From Sphingomonas sp. BT-65 (GTDB lineage: Bacteria; Pseudomonadota; Alphaproteobacteria; Sphingomonadales; Sphingomonadaceae), in the NCBI RefSeq assembly GCF_026107375.2, contig NZ_JAPCIA010000001.1:1860001-1924000 (forward strand): a DNA stretch of 64,000 bases. Reading direction: 5' to 3'. Within the stretch, counting starts at the first letter, position 1. The number at the start of each line of letters is the position of its first letter. The notes under the pieces were generated by a model. It did no database searches. It was not told the DNA's origin and saw only the letters and a list, made by a program, of their open reading frames with translations. Positions 43,104 through 53,213 of this stretch are shown one piece after another. The position numbers and the translations under genes were made by a program.

Positions 43104-44234
43104 ATGACTGACGCAAAAGTCCTGGTGATCTTCGGCACGCGGCCCGAGGCGATCAAGCTGTTCCCCGTGGTGCGCGCGCTGGCTGAGGTCCCCGGCCTCA
43201 CCGTGCGGACGTGCGTGACGGCGCAGCATCGCGGGTTGCTCGACCAGGTGCTGGAGATTGCGGGCCTCGCGCCCGACATCGACCTTGATCTGATGGAGCC
43301 CGGCCAGTCGCTCGACCGGCTGACCGCGCGGCTGCTCACCGGGCTCGGCGAGGTGATGGACGCCGAGCAGCCCGGCCGCGTGCTGGTGCAGGGCGACACC
43401 GCGACCGCGATGGTCGGCGCGCTCGCCGCTTATTACCGCAAGGTGCCGGTGGGGCATGTCGAGGCCGGGTTGCGCTCGGGCGACATCTGGCAGCCCTGGC
43501 CCGAGGAAGTGAACCGCCGCATCGTCGCGCCGATCGCCGACCAGCATTTCGCGCCGACGGAAACCGCGGCGGAGGCACTCAGGCGCGAGAATATCGATCC
43601 GGCGACGATCCATGTGACGGGCAACACCGTGATCGACGCGCTGCTTGCGACGCGCGAGCGGATCGCGGCGGAGCCGGGGCTGGCAGCGGGGCTCGATCCG
43701 ATCGCCGCGCGCTTCGCCGGCAAGCGGCTGGTGCTCGTCACCACGCATCGCCGCGAGAATTTCGGCGGGGGTATGGAATCGATCGCGCGCGCCATCGCCC
43801 GAATCGCCGACCGGACCGACACCGCGGTGCTGTTCCCGATGCACCCCAACCCCAATGTCGTGTCGGTGATGGATTCGGTGCTCGGCGAGCGGGACAATGT
43901 CGCGCGGATCGAGCCGCTCGACTACCCGACCTTCATCCGCGCGCTCGACCTCAGCGAGATCGTCCTTTCCGATTCGGGCGGCGTGCAGGAGGAAGCCCCG
44001 GCGCTGGGCAAACCGGTGCTGGTGATGCGCGAGACCACCGAGCGGCCCGAGGGGGTCGCGGCGGGCACTGCCAAGCTGGTCGGCACCGATTCCGACCGCA
44101 TCGTTTCCGAAATCTCAACCCTGTTGGACGACAAGGGCGCCTACCAGGCCATGGCGCGCGCCCACAATCCGTTCGGCGACGGCCATGCCTCGGCACGGAT
44201 TGCAAAGGTCGTCGCGCATGGATTTGGGCTCTGA
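43104..44234 (+). CDS. wecB: UDP-N-acetylglucosamine 2-epimerase (non-hydrolysing)
   Basis: Interconverts UDP-GlcNAc and UDP-ManNAc. 376 residues: FGTRPEAIKLFPVV (N-terminal signature), AGLRSGDIWQPWPEEVNRR with the conserved basic residues, VTTHRRENFGGG with the catalytic His, and LSDSGGVQEEAPALGKPVLVMRETTERPE. Only 39 bp after the epimerase gene. It overlaps wecC by 17 nt, which suggests translational coupling of the two steps to UDP-ManNAcA. Confidence 0.95.
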   Translation: MTDAKVLVIFGTRPEAIKLFPVVRALAEVPGLTVRTCVTAQHRGLLDQVLEIAGLAPDIDLDLMEPGQSLDRLTARLLTGLGEVMDAEQPGRVLVQGDTATAMVGALAAYYRKVPVGHVEAGLRSGDIWQPWPEEVNRRIVAPIADQHFAPTETAAEALRRENIDPATIHVTGNTVIDALLATRERIAAEPGLAAGLDPIAARFAGKRLVLVTTHRRENFGGGMESIARAIARIADRTDTAVLFPMHPNPNVVSVMDSVLGERDNVARIEPLDYPTFIRALDLSEIVLSDSGGVQEEAPALGKPVLVMRETTERPEGVAAGTAKLVGTDSDRIVSEISTLLDDKGAYQAMARAHNPFGDGHASARIAKVVAHGFGL

Positions 44235-45516
44235 ACTCAAGGTTGCCGTTCTCGGGCTCGGCTATATCGGGCTGCCCACCGCCGCGGTGATCGCGCGCAC
44301 CGGCGCGAAGGTGCTGGGCATCGATGTCCACCAGCATGTCGTCGACACGATCAATGCCGGCAAGGTGCATATCGAGGAAGTCGATCTCGACGGCCTCGTC
44401 TCGGGCGTGATCGCGCGCGGCACGCTGCGCGCCTCGACCGTGATCGAGCCGTCCGACGTGTTCCTGATCGCGGTGCCGACCCCGTTCGGCGAGAATCACG
44501 CCCCGAATATCGGCTATGTGCTCCAGGCCGCGACCAGCATCGCCACGGTGCTCAAGACCGGTGACGTGGTCATTCTCGAATCGACCTCGCCGGTCGGCAC
44601 CACCGAGAAGGTCGCCGAGCTGCTCAGCCAGCTCCGCCCCGATCTGCGCATCCCCGGCCACTGCACCGGCATTGCCGATGTCGCTATCGCCTATTGCCCC
44701 GAGCGCGTGCTGCCCGGCCGCATCCTGGTCGAGCTGATCGACAATGACCGCGTCGTCGGCGGCGTCACCCCGCGTTGCGCGCGTAAGGCGTTGCAATTCT
44801 ACCGCCGCTTCGTGCGCGGCGCCTGCGTCACCACGTCCGCGCGGGCGGCGGAGATGACCAAGCTCACCGAGAACGCGTTCCGCGACGTCAACATCGCCTT
44901 CGCCAACGAGCTGTCGATCGTGGCGGACGGCATGGGCATCGACGTGTGGGAGGTGATCCGCCTCGCCAACCGGCACCCCCGCGTCAACATCCTTTCTCCC
45001 GGGCCCGGGGTCGGCGGCCATTGCATCGCCGTCGACCCCTGGTTCCTGGTGGCGGCGGACGCCAAGAACACCCCGCTGATCCGCACCGCGCGCGAAGTGA
45101 ACGACGGCAAGGTCGACTATACCGTCGCGCGCGCCGAAGCGCTGATCGCCGAACTCCCGGGCGCCCCGGTCGCGTGCCTCGGCCTCGCCTTCAAGGCCAA
45201 TATCGACGATTTCCGCGAGAGCCCGGCGCTGCACGTGGCAGAGGAACTCGCGGCGCGCCACGGACCGCGCCTGCGCATCGTCGAGCCCTATGCGCGCACC
45301 CTCCCTGCCCCGCTCGCCGAAACCGGCGCGCAGCTGATCGATATCGACACCGCGCTCGAGCTCTGCCCGATCCTAATCGTGCTGGTCGACCATGACGTGT
45401 TCAAATCGGTCCCGCTCGCCGAGCGCGCCGACAAGCTGGTCTACGACACGCGCGGTATCTGGCCGGACCAGCCGGCGCGCGGCGAGGGTGTGGCGCAGCT
45501 GCGATTGGCGATGTGA
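44218..45516 (+). CDS. wecC: UDP-N-acetyl-D-mannosamine dehydrogenase
   Basis: Oxidises UDP-ManNAc to UDP-ManNAcA with NAD. 432 residues: VLGLGYIGLPTAAVIARTG (NAD motif), YCPERVLPGRIL, and the catalytic Cys in GPGVGGHCIAVDPWFL; KLTENAFRDVNIAFANEL and FKANIDDFRESPAL also fit. The overlap with wecB by 17 nt and the GPG-type motif support WecC over the glucuronate branch. The ATG at 44218 was chosen as the conserved start. It converges with rfbA. Confidence 0.93.
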   Translation: MDLGSELKVAVLGLGYIGLPTAAVIARTGAKVLGIDVHQHVVDTINAGKVHIEEVDLDGLVSGVIARGTLRASTVIEPSDVFLIAVPTPFGENHAPNIGYVLQAATSIATVLKTGDVVILESTSPVGTTEKVAELLSQLRPDLRIPGHCTGIADVAIAYCPERVLPGRILVELIDNDRVVGGVTPRCARKALQFYRRFVRGACVTTSARAAEMTKLTENAFRDVNIAFANELSIVADGMGIDVWEVIRLANRHPRVNILSPGPGVGGHCIAVDPWFLVAADAKNTPLIRTAREVNDGKVDYTVARAEALIAELPGAPVACLGLAFKANIDDFRESPALHVAEELAARHGPRLRIVEPYARTLPAPLAETGAQLIDIDTALELCPILIVLVDHDVFKSVPLAERADKLVYDTRGIWPDQPARGEGVAQLRLAM

Positions 45517-45582
45517 TCCAGTCGATGCACGAACCCACGTTGATTCGTCGGAAGTGGAGTCCAGTTCACAACAACGGCGTTA

Positions 45583-46452
45583 TCATCGCGTCTCGACGGC
45601 CTTCAGGATTGCGCGACCATAAGCGGTCTTGCTGAACATCTCGCCGCGAGCGCGCGCCTGCTCGGCCGAAATGAATCCACGTTCAAACGCAATTTCCTCC
45701 AGGCAGGCGATCTGTATGCCCTGGCGATGCTGGAGCGTGCGGACGAACTCGCTGGCCTCGAGAAGGCTCTCATGCGTGCCGGTGTCGAGCCAAGCATAGC
45801 CGCGGCCCATTTGTTCGACATGAAGATCGTTGGCTTCCATATAGATGTGGTTGAGATCAGTGATCTCTAGCTCGCCGCGTGCGGATGGCTTCAAGTTGCG
45901 GGCAAACTCGACGACACGGTTGTCGTAGAAATAAAGACCGGTAACGGCGAGATTGGATTTGGGGGCGGCAGGCTTTTCTTCGATCGAGATGGCAAGGCCA
46001 TTTTCGCCCAACTCGACCACGCCATAGCGTTCCGGATCTTCGACCCGGTAGGAAAAGACCGTCGCGCCATACTTGCGCGCCACTGCATTAGCCAAAAGAT
46101 CGGTCAGATGCGCGCCGAAGAAGATGTTGTCGCCCAGCACCAGCGCGACATGATCGTCGCCGATAAAATCGGCGCCGATGGTGAACGCCTGCGCCAGCCC
46201 CTCGGGCCGGGGTTGTTCGGCATATTGGATATTGAGCCCAAAGGCGCTGCCGTCCGCAAACAGCCGCTGATAATTCGGCAGATATTCGGGGCTCGAGATG
46301 ATCAGTATATCGCGGATTCCCGCCAGCATCAGCACCGATAGCGGATAATAAACCATCGGCTTATCATAGATCGGCAGCAGCTGCTTATTCACAGCGAGCG
46401 TGGCCGGGTGGAGCCGGGTACCTGACCCGCCAGCGAGAATGATGCCCTTCAC
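45583..46452 (-). CDS. rfbA: Glucose-1-phosphate thymidylyltransferase
   Basis: First step of dTDP-L-rhamnose synthesis, 289 residues. [41 protein letters not shown] and [35 protein letters not shown] are diagnostic of RmlA, with [17 protein letters not shown] and [12 protein letters not shown] downstream. It is the last gene of the minus-strand rfbCBDA unit and overlaps rfbD by 4 nt. Confidence 0.95.
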   Translation of the reverse strand: MKGIILAGGSGTRLHPATLAVNKQLLPIYDKPMVYYPLSVLMLAGIRDILIISSPEYLPNYQRLFADGSAFGLNIQYAEQPRPEGLAQAFTIGADFIGDDHVALVLGDNIFFGAHLTDLLANAVARKYGATVFSYRVEDPERYGVVELGENGLAISIEEKPAAPKSNLAVTGLYFYDNRVVEFARNLKPSARGELEITDLNHIYMEANDLHVEQMGRGYAWLDTGTHESLLEASEFVRTLQHRQGIQIACLEEIAFERGFISAEQARARGEMFSKTAYGRAILKAVETR

Positions 46453-47348
46453 TTGGTCGCTCCGATCAGTTCGTCAAGAATGTCGCTGAGCGCAAGCTGC
46501 CACGGGCGCGGTTCGATGCCATAGGCGGCGCGGACCGCATCGTGGCTGAGCAGCGAATTTGCGGGCCGTCGCGCCGGGGTCGGATATTCGGCGGTGGTGA
46601 TCGGCATCACCTCGGCCGCCGGACCGCCGCGCAGCGCTGATTGGCGGAAGATCTCCGCCGCGAATCCAGCCCAGCTAACCGCGCCGGCATTGCTGAAATG
46701 AAAGGTCCCGGCAGGCGCATCCGTATCCTCGGCAAGCCGCACCGCGATCGTCATCAGTGCGCATGCCAGGTCGACGGCACTCGTCGGGCTGCCGCGCTGA
46801 TCGTCGACCACCCGCAGCGCGTCCCGCTGCGCGCCAAGGCGCAGCATCGTCTTGACGAAATTCTGCCCATGAGCGCTCACTACCCAGGCCGTGCGCACGA
46901 TCGCGTGCCGCGCGCCCGCCGTCCGCACCGCGAGCTCGCCGCCGAGCTTGGACGCGCCATAGACGCCGAGCGGCGCGACGGGATCGTCAACCTCCCATGC
47001 GCCGTCCTTGCTGCCGTCGAAGACATAGTCGGTCGACACCTGGATCAGCGGGATATCCACCTTAGCACAGGCCCCGCCGAATGCAGCGGGTGCCAGCGCA
47101 TTGATCCGCCACGCGGCGACCGCGTCGCTTTCCGCCTTGTCGACCGCAGTATAGGCCGCGCCGTTGATCACTGCCGCCCAGGGCTGCCCGGCGACGGCGG
47201 TGGCGACCGCTTCCGGATCGGCGAGGTCGAGCGCCTCGCGGCCGATCACCACCGCTTCCCATCCCTGTGGCCAAGCCGCGCGGGCGAGCTCGATGCCGAG
47301 CTGCCCGGTCGCGCCGGTGACCAAGATCTTACGGATCGCATCGCTCAT
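46449..47348 (-). CDS. rfbD: dTDP-4-dehydrorhamnose reductase
   Basis: Final step to dTDP-L-rhamnose, 299 residues. [18 protein letters not shown] (NADPH binding), [25 protein letters not shown], and the catalytic [12 protein letters not shown] with Lys. The start at 47348 (MSDAIRKI) is the best of two in-frame ATGs. It overlaps rfbA by 4 nt and follows rfbB by 36 bp. Confidence 0.94.
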   Translation of the reverse strand: MSDAIRKILVTGATGQLGIELARAAWPQGWEAVVIGREALDLADPEAVATAVAGQPWAAVINGAAYTAVDKAESDAVAAWRINALAPAAFGGACAKVDIPLIQVSTDYVFDGSKDGAWEVDDPVAPLGVYGASKLGGELAVRTAGARHAIVRTAWVVSAHGQNFVKTMLRLGAQRDALRVVDDQRGSPTSAVDLACALMTIAVRLAEDTDAPAGTFHFSNAGAVSWAGFAAEIFRQSALRGGPAAEVMPITTAEYPTPARRPANSLLSHDAVRAAYGIEPRPWQLALSDILDELIGATK

Positions 47349-47384
47349 CGCATTTAAACTCGTCGATAAGTCTAAGGGCAAACC

Positions 47385-48437
47385 TTACGCGGCAACGCCG
47401 CGTCGCTCAGCGGCCTTAGCCTTGACCAGCGGGCGCCACCAAGCCTCGTTCGCCAGATACCATTCGACGGTCTTGCGGATGCCGGTCTCGAACGTCTCCG
47501 CTGGCGTCCAGCCCAGCTCATCACGGATCCGCGCCGCGTTGATCGCATAGCGCTTGTCATGACCCGGGCGGTCGGCGACATAGGCAATCTGATCGGCGTA
47601 GCTGCCGCCATCGGCACGCGGACGAAGCGCGTCGAGGATCGCGCAGACGGTCTGCACCACCTCGATATTCTGCTTCTCGTTGTTGCCGCCGACATTGTAG
47701 CTCCGCCCCGGCTGGCCGTGTTCGAACACCGCTTGCAGCGCGCGGACATGATCCTCGACATAGAGCCAGTCGCGAACCTGATCGCCCTTGCCATATACGG
47801 GGAGAGATTCCCCGGCGAGCGCCTTGACGATCATCAGGGGGATCAGCTTTTCGGGGAAGTGATAGGGGCCGTAATTGTTCGAGCAATTGGTGATCAGCAC
47901 GGGGAGTCCGAAGGTGTGACCCCAGGCCGAGACGAGATGATCGCTGCCCGCCTTGGACGCCGAATAAGGCGATCGAGGGTCATAGGGCGTGTCCTCGGTG
48001 AACAGCCCCATGTCGCCGAGCGAGCCATAGACCTCATCGGTCGAAATATGGTGGAAGCGGAACGCGTTCTTCGCCGCGCCCTCGAGCGCTTGCCAATAGG
48101 CACGCGCCTCCGCGAGCATCGTGTAGGTGCCGACCAGATTGGTGTGGATGAACGCGCCGGGGGCGTCGATCGAGCGGTCGACATGGCTCTCGGCGGCAAG
48201 GTGCGTGATGACGTCGGGTTTGAACTCGGCAATCGCGTTGCGGACCGCGGCAGCGTCGCAAATATCGCCCTGGACGAAGCGATAGCGGTTGCTCTCCGCG
48301 ACCCGCGCCACAGTCGACAAGGTGCCAGCATAGGTGAGCTTGTCGAAATTGAGTACTTCATGCGTGCTGTTGTCGATCAGGTGCCGGACCAGAGCCGAGC
48401 CGATAAAGCCGGCGCCGCCGGTGACGAAGATGCGCAT
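47385..48437 (-). CDS. rfbB: dTDP-glucose 4,6-dehydratase
   Basis: Second step of the rhamnose path, 350 residues. [33 protein letters not shown] with the DE pair's neighbourhood (HISTDEVYG), the catalytic [15 protein letters not shown], and [23 protein letters not shown] lies before the ATG at 48437. The order rfbC-rfbB-rfbD-rfbA on the minus strand is common in proteobacteria. Confidence 0.95.
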   Translation of the reverse strand: MRIFVTGGAGFIGSALVRHLIDNSTHEVLNFDKLTYAGTLSTVARVAESNRYRFVQGDICDAAAVRNAIAEFKPDVITHLAAESHVDRSIDAPGAFIHTNLVGTYTMLAEARAYWQALEGAAKNAFRFHHISTDEVYGSLGDMGLFTEDTPYDPRSPYSASKAGSDHLVSAWGHTFGLPVLITNCSNNYGPYHFPEKLIPLMIVKALAGESLPVYGKGDQVRDWLYVEDHVRALQAVFEHGQPGRSYNVGGNNEKQNIEVVQTVCAILDALRPRADGGSYADQIAYVADRPGHDKRYAINAARIRDELGWTPAETFETGIRKTVEWYLANEAWWRPLVKAKAAERRGVAA

Positions 48438-48448
48438 ATGAGTGTCCT

Positions 48449-49027
48449 TCAGCTGAGCGGCGCGATCGGGCATCCGTCATAGGGGAAGGGGCTGTCGAAG
48501 TCCGCCAGCAGCGGCTGGACCTTGTCCTTGGCGCTGAGCTCGGGCGGCACGCCGGGCGGGAGGGGCCAATCGATCCCAATCGCCGGATCGTCCCAGCGGA
48601 TGCCACCGTCGTGCGCGGGTGCATAGGTGTCCGAGCATTTATAGGTTACCTCGCAATCGGGCTCGAGCGTCAGGAAGCCATGGGCGAAGCCGATCGGGAT
48701 GAACAATTGCTGCCCATTCTCGGCGGAAAGCTCAGCGCCGACCCACTTGCCATAGGTGGGCGACCCTCGCCGGACATCGACCGCGACATCGAAGATTCTC
48801 CCGCGAATGCAGCGCACCAGTTTGTCTTGGCCGCGCGAAGGGGTTTGGAAGTGCAGCCCTCGCAACGTGTATTGAGGCGCAGAAAGCGAGTGGTTGTCCT
48901 GGACGAAGGTGCAACTGATGCCGAGCGCGGCGAAGGTGTCATGGTTATATGTCTCGGTGAACCAACCGCGCGCGTCGCCATGACGGCGGGGGCGGATGAG
49001 TTGGGGGGGAGGAGATAGAAGATTCAC
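48449..49027 (-). CDS. rfbC: dTDP-4-dehydrorhamnose 3,5-epimerase
   Basis: Third step of the rhamnose path, about 192 residues. [34 protein letters not shown] with the catalytic His, [17 protein letters not shown] and the tail [12 protein letters not shown] are diagnostic RmlC motifs. The start is unclear: the GTG at 49027 gives the usual N-terminus but its SD is distant (GGAG 14 nt upstream). The leading 11-bp gap to rfbB indicates the same transcript. Upstream lies a decayed IS region. Confidence 0.88.
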   Translation of the reverse strand: MNLLSPPPQLIRPRRHGDARGWFTETYNHDTFAALGISCTFVQDNHSLSAPQYTLRGLHFQTPSRGQDKLVRCIRGRIFDVAVDVRRGSPTYGKWVGAELSAENGQQLFIPIGFAHGFLTLEPDCEVTYKCSDTYAPAHDGGIRWDDPAIGIDWPLPPGVPPELSAKDKVQPLLADFDSPFPYDGCPIAPLS

Positions 49028-49202
49028 GATACGCGCCGTATCTCCAAATTTGTCAGTGGGCAATCGAGGGAATTGTAGCCTTTGGGTGAGTTGGTAGTAA
49101 ATTGAAGCGTCTCGGGTTTCCGGAGGCTCCGATTTGAAGGAGCACCCGGTATAAGCAAGACGAGGAACACGTTTCGCCCGAGGTCCGTGACTCGTGGTTC
49201 GG
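49028..49202. other. Short gap upstream of rfbC, before the IS remnants
   Basis: 175 bp containing the likely rfbC promoter or what remains of it. No known motif stands out. The sequence turns into the IS3 fragment at about 49203. No other gene is seen. Confidence 0.4.
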
Positions 49203-49330
49203 ATGGTTAACAAGCATCGTGGCGATTACGGCTCGCAGTGGGAAGCAATGACGTCGATGCCTCGAAGATAGGCGGCACGACCGAGACACTGCGGCGCTGG
49301 TGCCGCGAGGGAGCGAGCCAACAAGCGCCC
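49203..49330 (+). mobile_element. IS3-family orfA fragment, frameshifted
   Basis: Translation of the plus strand gives KHRGDYGSQWEAMTS, then after a one-base shift DASKIGGTTETLRRWCREG. Together these are the helix-turn-helix part of IS3-family OrfA (usual form SQWAAI..IASKIG..ETLRRWVRQ). No orfB or inverted repeat follows. It is a truncated remnant. Confidence 0.75.
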
Positions 49331-49479
49331 CTTTTTTGGCCCCGGCCGCGTGCCGCAGCGCACACGATCATGGAGCCGACGATCAGATACTCAAAATCCG
49401 GATCGTCCAACATCGCCGCGAAGATACCACCACCACACCCCCTTCGGCTCCCCTTGCTGAACCGCCGGAACGCGCCGCG

Positions 49480-50196
49480 AAGCCGTTGAAGTGGATGTTG
49501 CGCCGTTCGTATCGAGTGGCGAAGCGTCGGAGTGCTTGAGCCGATTGAAGCATCGTTCGATACGGTTACGATGCTTGTAGGCGGCGGCATCGTGCGGGAT
49601 CGCGATCTTTCGGGCGCGGTTGAAGGGGTAATGGCTTCGGCGCCGATTTCGGCGATGATTGCACGCAAGGCATTGCTATCATAGGCTTTGTCGGCCAGCA
49701 CGGCATTGTCTGCCTGTCCTTCGAACAGGGCGGGGCCTGCGTGACGTCACCCACCTGGCCGGCGGTGACGATGAGGCGCAATGGTCGACCCAGTGCGTCG
49801 GCGCGCATGTGGATCTTGGTGGTCAGGCCCACCTCGGGAGCGCCCCAGCGCATGATCTTTGCCCCCTTTCCCGCGCGCAGCCTGCTGGTGAGCGCGAACG
49901 ATGGTGCTATCGAGCCATCAGATATTTGTTGTCGTGGTCGGCGGTCATCGCCGCGAACACCCGCTCCCATACACCAGCATGGCATCAGCGACTGAAGCGA
50001 CGGCGGACCGTCTTCCATTTGCAGCAGCGGTCGGGCAGGTCGCGCCAATGCGCTCCAGACCGTAGAATCCACAGACGCCCGTTCACAACAATCGGTTATC
50101 CGATCCGGTCCATCCACGATCGCCCACCTTGCCCGGCAGCAAAGGCTGCAAACTTAACCATTGCCCCTCGTTCAACTCATACCGCCTCACACACAT
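49480..50196 (-). pseudogene. IS5-family transposase remnant, multiple frameshifts and stops
   Basis: Read on the minus strand, the first ATG is at 50196 (CVRRYELNEGQWLSLQPLLPG). Then, in shifting frames: a GLERIGA/LP segment, DSTIVRAHQQAARGKGAK (the DDE first Asp and HQQ element of the IS427 subgroup), NAVLADKAYDSNALRAII (second Asp, DKAYDS), and IERCFNRLKHS followed after a shift by RRFATRYERRNIHFNGF. At least four frame interruptions or stops. Not functional. The left end is missing. Confidence 0.85.
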
Positions 50197-50217
50197 CACA
50201 AGCCTCCGCCTAGTCGC

Positions 50218-50242
50218 GGAATCCTATGAAACAACACTCTAG
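50218..50242. repeat. Terminal inverted-repeat-like end of the IS5-family remnant
   Basis: On the minus strand this end reads TGTTTCATAGGATTCC next to CTAG, like the right terminal repeat of many IS5-family elements of the IS427 group. The other end was not found, so no target duplication can be read. Confidence 0.5.
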
Positions 50243-50345
50243 CCTTTTGGGAATCCCAAATGTCGATCCGCCCTAGCCTGATCGCCGCAACACGACTACA
50301 GGCACGGCCGTCGCCGCGAACACGCGACGCGATAGTCGCCCTTCT
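50243..50345. other. Gap before the sugar transferase gene
   Basis: About 100 bp of ordinary sequence after the IS end. GGGAATCCCAAA at 50250-50261 is a small dyad. The promoter of the plus-strand assembly operon is expected here or within the IS. None is clear. Confidence 0.35.
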
Positions 50346-50930
50346 ATGTGGACCACTCCCATGCACCCGATCAAGCGCATCTTCGATATCGGCGTCTGCT
50401 TGGCGCTGCTCGTCCCTGCGTTGCTCGTTACCATAGCCGTTTTGCCCGTTGTATGCTTGGAAACCCGCACAAACCCGCTGTTCCTACAGCGTCGAGTGGG
50501 GCGCCAAGGCCGCTGCTTTACGATCGTCAAACTGCGAACGATGCGTGCGGGTACACCCAACGGCGCGTCGCACGAAGTTGGGAGCGCGACGATCACACGA
50601 AGCGGCCGATTATTTCGCCGAACAAAGGTCGACGAGCTTCCGCAACTGTGGAACGTCTTGATTGGCGATATGAGCTTGGTGGGTCCGAGGCCATGCCTGC
50701 CGAGCCAAACCGAGCTTATCGAGGAACGCGCACGGCTAGGTGTCTTGGCGCTTCGCCCAGGGATCACAGGGATTGGGCAGCTCGCCGGGCTTGACATGCG
50801 CAGTCCTGCCGAGTTGGCGCGAGCCGACGCGACATATCTAGCTGAATGGTCATTGCGCCGCGATATTGCCCTGCTTTTGCGGACAGCCCTAGGTAGGGGG
50901 ACGGGAGACGCCGCTGCGGCAAGGTTATGA
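50346..50930 (+). CDS. Initiating sugar transferase (monotopic phosphoglycosyl transferase)
   Basis: PglC/WcaJ-like enzyme of 194 residues that transfers a sugar phosphate to undecaprenyl phosphate and starts the repeat unit. A short N-terminal re-entrant membrane helix (about 12-38), then KLRTMRAG, RRTKVDELPQLWNVLIGDMSLVGPRP with the catalytic Asp-Glu, and LRPGITGIGQL. It lacks the four-helix N-terminal part of WbaP/WcaJ. The start may be 50361. The sugar is unknown. It opens the plus-strand operon and overlaps the next gene by 4 nt. Confidence 0.9.
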   Translation: MWTTPMHPIKRIFDIGVCLALLVPALLVTIAVLPVVCLETRTNPLFLQRRVGRQGRCFTIVKLRTMRAGTPNGASHEVGSATITRSGRLFRRTKVDELPQLWNVLIGDMSLVGPRPCLPSQTELIEERARLGVLALRPGITGIGQLAGLDMRSPAELARADATYLAEWSLRRDIALLLRTALGRGTGDAAAARL

Positions 50931-51826
50931 CAGGGCGTATACTGGTCACTGGAGGAAATGGCCGTCTTGGCCGCGAGATCCTGTCGCTGCTTGGCCCTCG
51001 AGGGGTTGCCGGAGTTCGTCGGTGCAACAGTGCCAATGCGGAAGTGACGCTGACGATTAGCGATCCGCTCGATCTCGATCCGGCCCGGCTTAACGGCTTC
51101 GACGCCATCATCAATTGCGCCGGACGGGTGACAGGCACGCGCGAAGAACTTGATCGGGTCAATGTCTCTTATCCGCTGGCGCTTGCGCGGCACGCCGCCG
51201 TGGCGGGAGTGCGGCGCTTCATCCAGGTTAGCTCGTTCTCGGTCTACGGGCGAACGGAACGGATCGACGCCGACAGCCCACTATCGCCCGAAAGCGACTA
51301 CGGCCTTAGCAAATTGGCTTCCGAACAGAAGCTGGCCGCTTTGGCGACCGACACCTTTCTCGTGTCATCGCTGCGCTTGCCATTCATGTTCAGCGCTGCC
51401 GAACCAGCATTGCTCGGCCGATTGGTGTCGGGTATGCTTTGGCTACGCGTTCTACCGGTCCCTTATGGCGGGGTCAGCCGGCGCTCAATGATCACCTATG
51501 CCGGCGCCGCCGATGCGCTCATCACTTTGGCGACGATGCAAGACATGCCCACCGGTGCGATCGTCGCTGCCGATCCCGACCCACTGGAACTGACCGCGGT
51601 CGCCGACGCGCTGGGCGAATGCCTGGGAAGACATATCGCCGTCCTGCCGATCCCTGCGACGCTCGCAACTCTTGCGCGGCCCCTGGCCCCCACGATGATC
51701 GACCGATTGTTGGGATCCAACATTCTTGATCGGTCGATCAACTGGCTGGCTGGGGGGACTCGGTTTCCCGCGGCGGCCGAGGTTCACCTATATCTCGATC
51801 GGATCCGCCAGAAGGGGAATGGATAG
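50927..51826 (+). CDS. NAD-dependent epimerase/dehydratase family protein
   Basis: SDR of 299 residues: ILVTGGNGRLGREILSLLG, INCAGRV, VSSFSVYGRTE and the catalytic YGLSKLASEQ. The size and the TYAGAADALITL region resemble 4-keto-sugar reductases or epimerases that make the acceptor-linked first sugar (WbpV/WbpK-like). The exact reaction is unknown. It is translationally coupled to the sugar transferase, a common pairing. Confidence 0.8.
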   Translation: MTGRILVTGGNGRLGREILSLLGPRGVAGVRRCNSANAEVTLTISDPLDLDPARLNGFDAIINCAGRVTGTREELDRVNVSYPLALARHAAVAGVRRFIQVSSFSVYGRTERIDADSPLSPESDYGLSKLASEQKLAALATDTFLVSSLRLPFMFSAAEPALLGRLVSGMLWLRVLPVPYGGVSRRSMITYAGAADALITLATMQDMPTGAIVAADPDPLELTAVADALGECLGRHIAVLPIPATLATLARPLAPTMIDRLLGSNILDRSINWLAGGTRFPAAAEVHLYLDRIRQKGNG

Positions 51827-51965
51827 TGATCACACCATTTGGCGATTGGCAGTGGACATGCTGCGAACGCCATGCTTATGCTCGCGTACGCATCGGGCTG
51901 GCGCGGACCCATGGATGTCCTCTCGACGCCAGGGCCAGCGGTGAATTTCTGGGGAAGACGGTACG
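51827..51965. other. Gap within the assembly operon
   Basis: 139 bp between the SDR gene and the glycosyltransferase. A small frame from 51839 is open but lacks a ribosome site and resembles nothing known. No terminator was seen. Confidence 0.35.
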
Positions 51966-53195
51966 GTGAGCAATCCCCAGTCCTCGACAATCGTCTTTAC
52001 CGCGTGCTCCGTAAACTATTTGCCCAAGGCGATGGCCATGGGTCGTTCAGTTCTTGCGCATGATCCGGGTTGTGACGTCGCTATTCTGGTCGTTGATCGC
52101 AGATGCCCCGTCGAGGTGGAGGACGATAGGATCACTCTTATCTGGGCGCAGGATACGTCTTTCCCCGACTACCTGCGCGCGGCGTTCAAATACAACATCA
52201 TTGAACTCAATACTGCGCTCAAGCCGCACGTGGCGGCGATGCTGCTCGATCGGTATGAGAAGGTCGTTTATCTCGATCCCGACGTTTACGTCTTCAATAG
52301 CCTTGCGCCGTTATTTGATGATCTCGACCATTACGACCTGCTTCTCTCGCCTCATGCCCTTGCGCCCTACACCGACGATCATCGGCCCAACGCAGTCGAT
52401 CTTCTGCGTTTCGGTGTATATAACCTGGGCTTCTTCGGCGTTCGACGCTCACCCGGTGCGCGGCCCCTGCTCGACTGGTGGGATCAATGCTGCCAGACGG
52501 ATTGCTGGTACGAGCCCTCGATGGGGTTGGGAGTCGACCAAAAGTGGATGGATCTGGCACCCGCCTTGTTCAACAATGTCCATATCGTCAAACATCCTGG
52601 CGTGAATGTCGCGTTCTGGAATCTGCATGAGCGCACGATCGGCCGTAACGCTGACGGGACGTGGACGGTCAACAATGATCATCCGCTAATCTTCGTTCAT
52701 TTCAGTTCGTTCGACGATCACGATCAAACGGCGATCGCGGGAAAGCAGACGCGGTTTGCGCCTGGATCGCGGGCCGATTTTTCGATGGCTCGGGATATCT
52801 ATGCGCAGGCACTCGCAGGATCAGCGCGATCAATCCGGACGTCGTCGAGCGAATATGGCTATAACCGGATGTCGGACGGCCGAATGATTAGTCCGGCTCT
52901 GCGCCGCTTCTTTGCCGCGCAACTTGATACGCAATTTCACGATGTTGTTGATCCCTTCGACGCTGCGGGACCGGTCTATGCCTTCGCTCGGCGCCATCGC
53001 CTGTTCTCAAGCCGGGAACGTCCCGACAAGCATGTCGATTTCAAGGCCGAGAAGCAGTTCGGACGGCAGAAGGCCGTGCTCGATATGGGGTTCCGTCTCG
53101 CGCTGAAGTTTCTCGGTCCCGATCGATATTTCATGTTGATGCGCTATCTGGCGCATTACTCGTCGATCTTGAAACAGAACGACCTGCTGCGATAA
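51966..53195 (+). CDS. Glycosyltransferase, GT-A (GT8-like)
   Basis: A 409-residue soluble glycosyltransferase. FTACSVNYLPKAMAMGRSVLAHDP starts the nucleotide-binding domain. YEKVVYLDPDVYVF contains the DxD-type metal motif (Asp-Pro-Asp), followed by NLGFFGVRRS and a conserved D-Q-K-W region (LGVDQKWMDLAPALF). This is the pattern of GT8-like glycogenin-fold enzymes. The C-terminal 150 residues are specific to it. It begins with GTG, with GGGGAAG upstream. The sugar is unknown. Confidence 0.85.
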   Translation: MSNPQSSTIVFTACSVNYLPKAMAMGRSVLAHDPGCDVAILVVDRRCPVEVEDDRITLIWAQDTSFPDYLRAAFKYNIIELNTALKPHVAAMLLDRYEKVVYLDPDVYVFNSLAPLFDDLDHYDLLLSPHALAPYTDDHRPNAVDLLRFGVYNLGFFGVRRSPGARPLLDWWDQCCQTDCWYEPSMGLGVDQKWMDLAPALFNNVHIVKHPGVNVAFWNLHERTIGRNADGTWTVNNDHPLIFVHFSSFDDHDQTAIAGKQTRFAPGSRADFSMARDIYAQALAGSARSIRTSSSEYGYNRMSDGRMISPALRRFFAAQLDTQFHDVVDPFDAAGPVYAFARRHRLFSSRERPDKHVDFKAEKQFGRQKAVLDMGFRLALKFLGPDRYFMLMRYLAHYSSILKQNDLLR

Positions 53196-53213
53196 CACAC
53201 TGCGGCTCGCGCG

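Noticed and set aside
49238..49489. 83-residue frame as a separate small gene
   Set aside because: Its first part is the IS3 OrfA helix-turn-helix in a shifted frame, and the rest runs into the IS5 remnant. It is a scrap, not a gene.
51839..52063. Small frame before the GT8-like gene
   Set aside because: No ribosome site, no resemblance, and it overlaps the next gene's start in another frame.
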